From Anaerolineaceae bacterium (GTDB taxonomy: Bacteria; Chloroflexota; Anaerolineae; Promineifilales; Promineifilaceae): DNA of 44,244 nucleotides. Of this stretch, positions 15,823 through 23,050 are shown one piece after another; the first letter of the stretch is position 1, and every line of letters starts with the position of its first letter. The notes beneath the pieces are model-generated. The model saw nothing but the letters and a program-made list of their open reading frames with translations, had not been told where the DNA came from and ran no database searches. The position numbers and the translations under genes were made by a program. Location: contig PABI01000021.1 of NCBI GenBank assembly GCA_002699125.1, forward strand, positions 1 through 44,244, given 5' to 3'.

Positions 15823-15867
15823 GCCTGGCCTCGGTCTTTCTTAGCAGAAACGGCTTGAGCGCCAGGC
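15823..15867 (+). promoter_or_regulatory. Possible regulatory stem in the rplT leader
   Basis: GCCTGGC (15823-15829) can pair with GCCAGGC (15861-15867) across 31 nt, just upstream of the rplT ribosome-binding region. L20 represses its own operon by binding rRNA-like stems in other bacteria, so this stem is a candidate. The position is suggestive and the sequence similarity was not tested. Confidence 0.3.
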
Positions 15868-15888
15868 TACAAACGCGAGGTTTACAAA

Positions 15889-16245
15889 ATGAGAGTTAAA
15901 GGTGGGTTTACAACCCAACGTCGTCATAAAAAAATATTAAAAATGACTAAAGGCCAGTGGGGCACGCGGAGCAAACTGTTCCGTCGCGCCAACGAGGCCA
16001 TGATGAAATCTTACTGGTATGCATACCGGGACCGCCGCGTCCGTCGGCGCGAGTTCCGCCGCTTGTGGATTACGCGCATTAACGCGGCCACACGGATGCA
16101 TGATCTAAGCTACAGCCGTTTTATACACGGATTGAAACTGGCAAATGTGAATCTAGATCGGAAAGCATTGGCTCATTTGGCCGTGCGAGACGAAGCTGCT
16201 TTTGCGGCCGTTGTAGACCTGGCGAAAGAAGCATTGGCGAACTGA
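15889..16245 (+). CDS. rplT: 50S ribosomal protein L20
   Basis: The 118-residue L20 binds 23S rRNA early in 50S assembly and can repress its own operon. The family pattern is complete: [20 protein letters not shown], a long basic helix with [22 protein letters not shown], then [19 protein letters not shown] and [10 protein letters not shown]. Start ATG 15889 is preceded by GCGAGG about 9 bases upstream. Last gene of the operon, ended by the terminator at 16291. Confidence 0.95.
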   Translation: MRVKGGFTTQRRHKKILKMTKGQWGTRSKLFRRANEAMMKSYWYAYRDRRVRRREFRRLWITRINAATRMHDLSYSRFIHGLKLANVNLDRKALAHLAVRDEAAFAAVVDLAKEALAN

Positions 16246-16290
16246 TTCACAACCGCCCGATTAAATCTTTTTGATTACCTACATTTTGGA

Positions 16291-16325
16291 AGCGCCACGC
16301 TAATTTTTTGCGTGGCGCTTTTTTT
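16291..16325 (+). terminator. Intrinsic terminator of infC-rpmI-rplT
   Basis: A perfect 10-bp stem AGCGCCACGC (16291-16300) / GCGTGGCGCT (16310-16319) with a 9-nt loop is followed by a seven-T run. It is 45 bp after the rplT stop and is the clearest terminator of the window. Confidence 0.92.
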
Positions 16326-16386
16326 GTTGTGTAAACGCAGGGATGCCGTATTTGTCTCTGTCGTATGGCTCTTGTAATATCCGCCG

Positions 16387-18477
16387 ATGATGCGCGATTT
16401 TTTGGATGTGGAGAAGCGAACAGGGTTTTATTTTTGGCTGCTGTTGATTTTGTTAACGGCCGTTTCCCTACGCCTCTTTCACCTCACCACCATTCCCCCT
16501 GGACTCACCCACGATGAAGCTGATCATGGCATTACGGCCGTTTCCATTCTCAATGGATCGCGTGAAATCTATTTTACCGTGGGCTATGGTCGGGAACCGC
16601 TGTTTGACTACGCTACGGCAGGCATGATGGCCCTGCTGGGCCAAAAAGGATGGGTGCTGCGAGGAACGGCCGTCCTCTTCAGCCTGCTCATGATTGGGGC
16701 CATGACCGCCTGGACCCGCCGCGCCTTCAAAAATCGCGTCGCCCTGCTGACGGCCGCCGGACTGGCCGTGGGTTTCTGGCCCGTCATGGCCGCCCGCCAA
16801 GGCCTGCGCTCCATCACCCTGCCCGCCCTTTTCACCCTGGCTCTCTATTTCTTCTGGCGTGCCCTGCAAAAACTGGAGACTGGAGATTGGAGATTAAAAA
16901 GTGAAAACACGCCCACTTTTCACTTTTCACTTCTCACTTCTCCCTTTTTACTTGCTGGCATCTTCCTCGGCCTTACCTTCTACACCTACATCCCCGCGCG
17001 CGGTCTGTGGCTGCTGTTTCCGGCGCTCCTGCTGTTGGGTAGCCTGTGGCAGCGCAACTGGCTGCGCCAGGCTTTGCCGGGAACAGTAGTTGTGTTGCTG
17101 GTGGCCGGCGTGATGGCGTTGCCACTTTTTGCTTACTTGCGGGCAAACCCTGCCGCTGAGGTTCGCATTGATGAATTGAGTAAGCCGCTCACAGCCGTTC
17201 TCCAGGGCGACTTTTCGCTGCTGTGGTCCAACATCAAAGGCGGGCTGGCAATTTTCACCTTTGCCGGCGATTCGGCCTGGCGCTACAACATTCCGCGACG
17301 GCCGTTGCTGGAGCCAATCATGGGTTTATTGTACTACCTCGGTGTCGGGTTGGCGGTCTGGCAACTGTTTCGTGGCGGAGAACGGCCGTTAGCAGCACCA
17401 GATGGCCGTCTGGCGTATGCCGCAGCGCTAATTTGGCTGCTGGGCGGTCTGGCACCAGTGCTCATTACCGGGCCGGCGCTGAGCATGACGCAGGGAATGG
17501 GGATGCAGCCGGTGCTATATTTGTTTCCGGCGTTGGCGCTTGACAGGCTGTGGCAAGTAGCAAGTAGCAAGTGGCAAGTGGTGGGTACGTTAGGCGTGAT
17601 TTTGTTGTTTGGTGGAACGGCCGTTGTCACCGTGCGGGATTATTTTGGCACTTGGGCTAATGCGCCGGAAGTGCGGGTGCAGTATGAAAGCACAATGACG
17701 GCCGTCATGGATTATCTAGCGGAGCAAGACAGGGCAAATGCAGCCACTTCGGCATCGCTCAGTGCCAGCATTTCCACCATCACGCCCGGTCCATTCCACA
17801 CGCCTGCCCTGGCACAAATGACGCTGCCCGCTGACGCCAGCCAGCCGCGCTGGTTTGATGGCCGGGGCAGTCTGCTTGTGCCAGACGCAGATGAAGCACT
17901 CGTTGTTTTTTCCGGATTTGCGCCACTGCCGCCGGCGTTGGAACCTTATTTGGCAACGGCCGTTCTCCAAGACACGCTGCCCCTCCGCCCATCGGATGCG
18001 GATCGCCCGATTTGGGTTTATCGCATTGGGGCAGATGATGCTCTGGCGGCATGGCAAACGTGGCTCACGCCGCAGCCGGCCCGGTTTGGCAGCGCGGCAG
18101 AGCTGATCGGGTATGATTTGTCGACGGAACAAGTGGCCGCGGGTGAGCGCGTACAGCTTGTCACCGTCTGGCAGGTGCAGGCCGCATCGCCCGATTTGCG
18201 GCTGTTTACCCATGTTGTCGGGCCAGATGGCATCCCCCTGGCCCAGGCGGACCGGTTGGATGCGCCGAGCGGCAGTTGGGTGGCGGGGGATTGGTTGGTG
18301 CAGCTGCATGAGGTTGAGATTCCGGCGGAAACGGCCGTAGGCCGCTATCCCCTCACCATTGGCCTGTATAACTGCCTGGATCCAGCCTGTGAACAAACGC
18401 AGCGGCTGCCGGTGCAGCAAAATGGAACGGCCGTTGGCGATAATCTTCAATTAACTGAACTCATGGTCACAGAATGA
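16387..18477 (+). CDS. PMT/ArnT-like (GT39-type) membrane glycosyltransferase
   Basis: This is a 696-residue GT-C glycosyltransferase. After helix 1 comes the catalytic-type loop PPGLTHDEADHG (about 36-47) with the Asp-Glu pair expected to act on a polyprenyl-phosphate sugar. About 10-11 helices follow to residue 435, with FWPVMAARQGLR and the TFYTYIPARG motif typical of the Chloroflexota branch. Residues about 565-690 form a beta domain (AELIGYDLS, DLRLFTHVVGPDGIPLAQ, YPLTIGLY) shared with its paralogues. The loop at about 162-188 is encoded by repeat DNA (LETGDWRLKSEN...). A second repeat encodes WQVASSKWQVV. Ten octamer copies, often read as Thr-Ala-Val, lie within the gene. Start ATG 16387 (or 16390) has no good ribosome site. 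Confidence 0.8.
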   Translation: MMRDFLDVEKRTGFYFWLLLILLTAVSLRLFHLTTIPPGLTHDEADHGITAVSILNGSREIYFTVGYGREPLFDYATAGMMALLGQKGWVLRGTAVLFSLLMIGAMTAWTRRAFKNRVALLTAAGLAVGFWPVMAARQGLRSITLPALFTLALYFFWRALQKLETGDWRLKSENTPTFHFSLLTSPFLLAGIFLGLTFYTYIPARGLWLLFPALLLLGSLWQRNWLRQALPGTVVVLLVAGVMALPLFAYLRANPAAEVRIDELSKPLTAVLQGDFSLLWSNIKGGLAIFTFAGDSAWRYNIPRRPLLEPIMGLLYYLGVGLAVWQLFRGGERPLAAPDGRLAYAAALIWLLGGLAPVLITGPALSMTQGMGMQPVLYLFPALALDRLWQVASSKWQVVGTLGVILLFGGTAVVTVRDYFGTWANAPEVRVQYESTMTAVMDYLAEQDRANAATSASLSASISTITPGPFHTPALAQMTLPADASQPRWFDGRGSLLVPDADEALVVFSGFAPLPPALEPYLATAVLQDTLPLRPSDADRPIWVYRIGADDALAAWQTWLTPQPARFGSAAELIGYDLSTEQVAAGERVQLVTVWQVQAASPDLRLFTHVVGPDGIPLAQADRLDAPSGSWVAGDWLVQLHEVEIPAETAVGRYPLTIGLYNCLDPACEQTQRLPVQQNGTAVGDNLQLTELMVTE
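16876..16968. repeat. Palindromic repeat DNA translated inside a glycosyltransferase gene
   Basis: The stretch holds tandem GGAGATT units (16883-16895), then AAAGTGAAAA and its complement TTTTCACTTT around 16898-16926, then further CACTTCTC units. Elsewhere such units look like non-coding intergenic repeats. Here they are in frame and encode a cytoplasmic or external loop of the 16387 gene. A related insertion sits at the matching loop of the next gene (19014-19068). Confidence 0.65.
17551..17585. repeat. In-frame tandem GCAAGT(A/G) units
   Basis: Four near-identical units of the type GGCAAGTA/GCAAGTAGCAAGTGGCAAGT lie in the same glycosyltransferase gene and encode WQVASSKWQVV between two hydrophobic helices. 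This is a third repeat family captured in the coding frame. Confidence 0.5.
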
Positions 18478-18547
18478 AAAAGAGCCAGGAACTACAACGT
18501 CAGAAAGTAGGTCAAGTTTACAAACTTGACCAACAGGCTGGTGAGCA

Positions 18548-20599
18548 GTGAACAGGCATAGGAGCGACTTTTGGCTGATGTTGGCCATCACCTTTATGGC
18601 CTTTGTCCTGCGGCTGTGGCAGTTGGGGCACCTGCCGCCCGGCTGGCGCGATGATGAGCTGATCAACTCGCTGGTCATCTCGCAGCACGTGCTGGATGGC
18701 GAACTGGCCGTCTATTACGCCGATGCCTCCGGCCACGAAGCCCTATACCACGCCCTCAACGCCATCATGCTGGGCACGTTTGGCGCCAACTGGGTCGGGA
18801 TTCGGCTGCTTTCTGCCTTTTTGGGCACGCTGGCCGTGCCGCTAACCTACCAGGTGGGGCGCAGGCTGTTTGGCCACCGCGTGGGTCTAACGGCCGCAGC
18901 CGGACTCACCGTGAGCTTTTGGGGGCTAATGTATTCTCGTTTTGGCCTGCGCCATGTGCTGCTGCCGGTGCTGACGCTGGCGGCGTTTTACTTTTTCTGG
19001 AATGGCTTCAAGCATAGAGATTGGAGATTGACCAGAGAAAATCTCCAATCTCCAATCTCCAATTACTTAACTGCTGCCTTGTTCATGGGGCTAGGCTTCT
19101 ACACCTACTTCGCCGGGCGGGGTGTGCCGTTGATCTTGCTGGCGTTTATGGGATTTGTGTGGCTGGTGCAACGGCCGTCTTGCCAAAAACAGTGGCGTGC
19201 GTGGCTGGTGATGCTGGGGGTGACGGCCGTCCTCGCCATTCCACTTATCGTCACCCTGCAAGCCCAACCAGAATCGGAAGCGCGGGTGGCGGAATTAGCC
19301 GTGCCCCTGGTGGAAGCACGCCAGGGCAACTTTGCCCCGCTGCAAGAGTACATCACCATCACCCTGGGCATGTTCCACGCCACCGGCGACGATGAATGGC
19401 TGTACAACATCCCTGGACGGCCGTTATTTGGTATCGTTGGCGCGATCTTTTTCTGGGGCGGCGTGCTGCTGGCAGCAGTCGAGGGCTTACTCCCCGTGGG
19501 GCAATGGCTGCGCCGCCGGCAAATCAATCAGGAAGCAGCCCAGCGGGCATTGCCGGCGGCCTTTTTGCTGCTGTGGTGGCTGGCGGGCATTGCGCCAGCG
19601 TTTATCAGCGTACCACCGGCCAGCCTGGGGCACACCATTCTGGCCCAGCCGGCCACCTATATTTTAGCGGCACTGGTTGTTGGGAGATTAGAGATTAGAA
19701 ATTGGAGATTTTGGCGCAATGCTCAATCTCCAATTTCCAATCTCCAATCGCTTACAGTTATTTTGGCAGCTTTGCTCCTGATTGGCAGTATTTCCATGCG
19801 TGATTTGCCAGACTATTTTCAACGGTGGCCGGAGCGGGGAATGGTGCGTTTTTTGTACCGCGCCGATATTCAGGATGTGGCTGATTATGTCAAACAAAAT
19901 CCAGGAATGACTGATTTTGGCATTTCTGGCCTGCTGGCGGGGCCGTGGGATCGGATAGCACTCGACATTGGTTTACATAACAATGATGAGATTCGCCCTC
20001 GTTGGTTTAATGTCGAACGAGCCATTTTGCTCAGTCCGCCTCAAAGTTTTGTTGGATTTCCGGACACAGCCGCGTCGTATAAATCTTTGCTAAATCCGGT
20101 TGCACCCCCAGTGTCACCTGGCTACTATCGGCTGGCGCAAACGGAAGCGCAAATGTTGGCCGAGCGGCCTAAAGAGCGCATCTGTTTTACGAATGGACTT
20201 TGCTGGTTAACGGCCGTTTTCGACCCCGAAACCAACCGCCTGGAACTAGGCTGGCAGGTGGGTGAAACGCTGCAACTGCCAGCGATACCGCTCATCAGCA
20301 ATCCGCCACCGCCGGGCGTATACGCTGGACCACGCTTGCAGGTGTTTGCCCAGCTGCTAGACGCCGAAGGCAACTTTTTAACCGGGGACGATGGCCTGTG
20401 GGTTGATCCGGTGACGCTGCGGCCAGGCGACATTTTCTTGCAGCACCATTGGCTTGAACTGCCGGAAGGGACTGTGGCGGAAACGCCTGCACTGAGCAAG
20501 GCCGAAGTGGCCGTCTTCGGCCTGTATGATCCGATGACCGGGGAGCGCATCCTCACAACGGACGGCCGTGATCATTTGAGATTAGAGATTGGAGATTAA
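18548..20599 (+). CDS. PMT/ArnT-like (GT39-type) membrane glycosyltransferase
   Basis: The 683-residue paralogue of the 16387 product has the same plan: LPPGWRDDELINS (about 28-40) carries the acidic pair after helix 1, then GRRLFGHRVGL, FWGLMYSRFGLRHVLLPVL and GLGFYTYFAGRG, about 10 helices in all, and a C-terminal beta-rich domain (about 560-680) ending near DPMTGERIL. Two loops (about 157-174 and 378-402) are encoded by GAGATTGGAGATT-type repeats, giving DWRL/SPISN and NWRF/SPISN peptides. A PALSKAE peptide near the C-terminus looks like a further repeat-derived insertion. Start GTG 18548 has GGTGAG a few bases upstream. The stop is 1 base from the next start. Substrate unknown. Confidence 0.8.
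   Translation: MNRHRSDFWLMLAITFMAFVLRLWQLGHLPPGWRDDELINSLVISQHVLDGELAVYYADASGHEALYHALNAIMLGTFGANWVGIRLLSAFLGTLAVPLTYQVGRRLFGHRVGLTAAAGLTVSFWGLMYSRFGLRHVLLPVLTLAAFYFFWNGFKHRDWRLTRENLQSPISNYLTAALFMGLGFYTYFAGRGVPLILLAFMGFVWLVQRPSCQKQWRAWLVMLGVTAVLAIPLIVTLQAQPESEARVAELAVPLVEARQGNFAPLQEYITITLGMFHATGDDEWLYNIPGRPLFGIVGAIFFWGGVLLAAVEGLLPVGQWLRRRQINQEAAQRALPAAFLLLWWLAGIAPAFISVPPASLGHTILAQPATYILAALVVGRLEIRNWRFWRNAQSPISNLQSLTVILAALLLIGSISMRDLPDYFQRWPERGMVRFLYRADIQDVADYVKQNPGMTDFGISGLLAGPWDRIALDIGLHNNDEIRPRWFNVERAILLSPPQSFVGFPDTAASYKSLLNPVAPPVSPGYYRLAQTEAQMLAERPKERICFTNGLCWLTAVFDPETNRLELGWQVGETLQLPAIPLISNPPPPGVYAGPRLQVFAQLLDAEGNFLTGDDGLWVDPVTLRPGDIFLQHHWLELPEGTVAETPALSKAEVAVFGLYDPMTGERILTTDGRDHLRLEIGD
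19014..19068. repeat. GAGATTGGAGATT inverted repeat inside a glycosyltransferase gene
   Basis: GAGATTGGAGATT (about 19017-19029) faces AATCTCCAATCTCCAATCTCC (about 19041-19061), forming a stem of about 13 bp. It is in frame and encodes RDWRLTRENLQSPISN in a loop between helices. The loop is equivalent to the one carrying repeat DNA in the previous paralogue. Confidence 0.7.
19681..19752. repeat. Second GAGATT-family inverted repeat in the same gene
   Basis: GGAGATTAGAGATTAGAAATTGGAGATT-type units (from 19682; several imperfect copies) face CAATCTCCAATTTCCAATCTCC near 19722-19746. The frame stays open and reads through as LEIRNWRF and QSPISNLQS. A shorter unit also spans the gene's own stop (20577-20597), where it supplies the ribosome-binding GGAG of the next gene. 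Confidence 0.65.
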
Positions 20600-20600
20600 C

Positions 20601-23006
20601 GTGACGCAGTCAGCCATGGGGAAGAATTCCCGGTTCAAACAACCGATTGCCCTCATTTTGCTGGGGTTTGTCGTTTTGTCTTTTGCCTCCAGCGTGATTA
20701 ATCCGCTGTTTGAAGCAACCGACGAACTGCGCCATTATCGTTTTGTGCAGCATATCATTCAACTTAAGCGGCTGCCGGTGCAGGGAGAAGTAGGTTGCAG
20801 TGCGCAAGGGCATCACCCACCGCTGTTTTACACGCTGGGAGCGTTGACAACCTTTTGGATTGACACCGGCCGCCCTGTTTGCTCCCAGCCGGAAGAAAAT
20901 CCATTCTGGCAATATCGCTACTGGGAAGTTGGGGACGACAATAAGAATCTTTATTTGCACACGGCCGCAGAAGCATTTCCCTGGTCTGGCGAGGCGCTGG
21001 CGGCTCATATTGTGCGCGGGCTAAATGTGTTGATTGGCGCGGGCGTGGTGTACCTGACCTGGCTGCTGGGCACAGCGCTTTGGCCCAAACGGCCGTCTCT
21101 CGCTCTTGGTGCCACGGCCTTCGTTGCCTTTAACCCAATGTTTGTCTACATGGCCGGGTCGATTAATAACGACGTGATTGCCGCACTGAGCGGTACGGCC
21201 GTTTTGTTGGCCAGCGTCAAATTGGTGCAGTCAGACACAGGTTTGTCCCGCCGCTGGGGAATTGTTTTAGGCGCGCTGTTTGGCCTGGCCTTGCTGAGCA
21301 AGTTTAACCTGGCAGCTGTAGCGCTATTGATTGAAACGGCCGTAACCTGGGTGGCCTGGCGCAAAAAGCAGTGGCGGCTGTGGCTGGAGGTCAACCTGCT
21401 TATTGCCGGATTGACGCTGCTGCTGGCCGGCTGGTGGTTTGTGCGTAACCAAATTTTGTATGGCGAGCCCACCGGCTTCCAGCGCCTTACCGAGCTGTGG
21501 GGCGTGCGCAATCCGGCCGAAAGCTGGGGCGTAGCCATCTTTGAACTGCCCTACACCTGGACCAGCCTATGGGGCCGCTTTGGCTACGGCCAGGTGCCGC
21601 TGCCGGACAGCATCTACATTGGCCTACGCTGGCTGGTGGGGATTGGGCTGTTAGGACTTGTGCTGCGATTGGGGCCTTTGCTTTCGCGGTTTTCACCCTC
21701 ACCCCAACCCTCTCCCTCAAGGGAGAGGGAGCCAAGTTCCCTCCCCCTGCTAGGGGGAGGGTTAGGGAGGGGGTCAAGCGCCGTAGCATTACTTTTGCTT
21801 GTCCTTGATGTGGCTCTCTTTTTTGCCGTAGTGTTCAACTACTTGCTCGTTAGTCCAGCGGGGGCGATGGGGCGCTTCTTTTTCCCGGCCCTACCCGCCC
21901 TGGCGCTGCTCACCTTCTACGGCCTTTCCGCCTGGCTCGATCTCATCTCACCACCCAAACCAATCTCTACTCCTTCGGCTGCGCTCAGGACAAGCCTTCA
22001 GTCTCCTGTCCCGTTTTTAGCTATCATTGTCAATTTGGGCATGGCCACCCTCACCATCATCGCCATTTTTGGCTACCTGGCAGACGCTTTTGGCCGGCCG
22101 GAGACGTTTGCAGCGGATACGGCCGTACCCAATCCCATCAACGCCCAATTCGACAGCTTCGCTATTTTGCGCGGCTACAAGCTGGACAGCACAACCTTGC
22201 AGCCTGGCGGCTATTTGACGCTCGATTTATACTGGGAAGTAATCGGCCAGCCGCCGGGCAACTTTTTACTCTTTGTGCATCTCATTGATCAGGAAACCGG
22301 CACGCTGATTGCCCAGCGCGATACTCATCCTGGATTGGGCAGCTTCCCCAGCAGCCAGTGGCAGCCGGGCGATCGCTTCATCGACTCCATTCGCCTGCAC
22401 GCCAGCGAAACGATGTACACGCCAGCCACAGTCGATCTGCAAATTGGCCTATACGCGCCGGGCGAAAACGGCTACCGGCTGGGCATCGCCGCCAATGACG
22501 GCACCTTTTTAGGTGACGCGCTGCACTTAAACGAGATGACTATAGCCGAAGTGGATAATTGGCGGAATGATGGACAATCCTTCCCCAATTTGCTAAACCA
22601 GAACTTTTTTAACGATTTGCGCCTCACCGGCTACGAATATAACCAGCGGGTTTTGGCCCCCGGTGATTCGTTGGAAGTAACGCTTTACTGGGAAGCGCTG
22701 CGAGACGCGCCGCCGGATTATTTGGTTGAAGTAGCTTTATGCGAACTGCCCTGCCCGGAATGGCAGCCGGCGTTGGTAACGGCCGTTTCTCTGCCTCCCT
22801 CTGTCCCCACCAATAGCTGGCAGGAAGGCCAAATCGTGGCCGACTCCCATATTTTGCCGCTGGATGCCACTTTAGCCCCCGGTTCCTATGGTATTCACGT
22901 CACCTTAATTGACGCTGTTACAAAAGCACCACAGAATATTGTAGCCGAGGATGGACACTACATTGATGATCGCTTATTATTATCAAGTATCCGTCTTCAA
23001 CCATAA
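20601..23006 (+). CDS. Large GT-C/DUF2142-like membrane protein with two C-terminal beta domains
   Basis: The 801-residue product from GTG 20601 has GGAG at 20591-20594 (supplied by a GAGATT repeat), and the previous stop is 1 base away, so the two are translationally linked. The first loop after helix 1 reads NPLFEATDELRHYRFV with the Asp-Glu pair, followed by HHPPLFYTLG, as in DUF2142/GT-C membrane proteins. About 11 helices run to residue 500. Two beta modules follow (about 525-640 and 660-800) with FAILRGYKLD, LTLDLYWEV, FLLFVHLIDQETG and DLRLTGYEYN, LEVTLYWEAL. Two loops come from repeat DNA: the Ser/Pro/Arg/Gly-rich loop from 21694 and the STPSAALRTSLQS loop from 21966. Probably a surface-glycan transferase or a membrane partner; specificity unknown. 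Confidence 0.75.
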   Translation: MTQSAMGKNSRFKQPIALILLGFVVLSFASSVINPLFEATDELRHYRFVQHIIQLKRLPVQGEVGCSAQGHHPPLFYTLGALTTFWIDTGRPVCSQPEENPFWQYRYWEVGDDNKNLYLHTAAEAFPWSGEALAAHIVRGLNVLIGAGVVYLTWLLGTALWPKRPSLALGATAFVAFNPMFVYMAGSINNDVIAALSGTAVLLASVKLVQSDTGLSRRWGIVLGALFGLALLSKFNLAAVALLIETAVTWVAWRKKQWRLWLEVNLLIAGLTLLLAGWWFVRNQILYGEPTGFQRLTELWGVRNPAESWGVAIFELPYTWTSLWGRFGYGQVPLPDSIYIGLRWLVGIGLLGLVLRLGPLLSRFSPSPQPSPSREREPSSLPLLGGGLGRGSSAVALLLLVLDVALFFAVVFNYLLVSPAGAMGRFFFPALPALALLTFYGLSAWLDLISPPKPISTPSAALRTSLQSPVPFLAIIVNLGMATLTIIAIFGYLADAFGRPETFAADTAVPNPINAQFDSFAILRGYKLDSTTLQPGGYLTLDLYWEVIGQPPGNFLLFVHLIDQETGTLIAQRDTHPGLGSFPSSQWQPGDRFIDSIRLHASETMYTPATVDLQIGLYAPGENGYRLGIAANDGTFLGDALHLNEMTIAEVDNWRNDGQSFPNLLNQNFFNDLRLTGYEYNQRVLAPGDSLEVTLYWEALRDAPPDYLVEVALCELPCPEWQPALVTAVSLPPSVPTNSWQEGQIVADSHILPLDATLAPGSYGIHVTLIDAVTKAPQNIVAEDGHYIDDRLLLSSIRLQP
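21694..21775. repeat. C-rich/G-rich double-hairpin repeat inside a membrane-protein gene
   Basis: The sequence begins ACCCTCACCCCAACCC, continues with the hairpin CTCTCCC-TCAA-GGGAGAG (21710-21727) and a second one near CCTCCCCCTGCTAGGGGGAGG (21741-21761), and ends GGTTAGGGAGGGGG. It is the well-known type of dispersed bacterial palindromic repeat normally found between genes. Here it is read in frame as a Ser/Pro-, Arg/Glu- and Gly-rich loop between two helices. Confidence 0.75.
21966..22005. repeat. CTTCGGCTGCGCTCAGGACAAGC-type repeat in coding frame
   Basis: This is the dispersed element often seen intergenically in several phyla. It is read here as STPSAALRTSLQS in a loop before the last helix of the 20601 product. 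A shorter reverse-oriented relative (about 20487-20505, peptide PALSKAE) lies in the preceding gene. Confidence 0.55.
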
Positions 23007-23050
23007 AAAAGCGCCTCGATTGACAAGCGAGTTTGAAGGGTCTTCTATTT

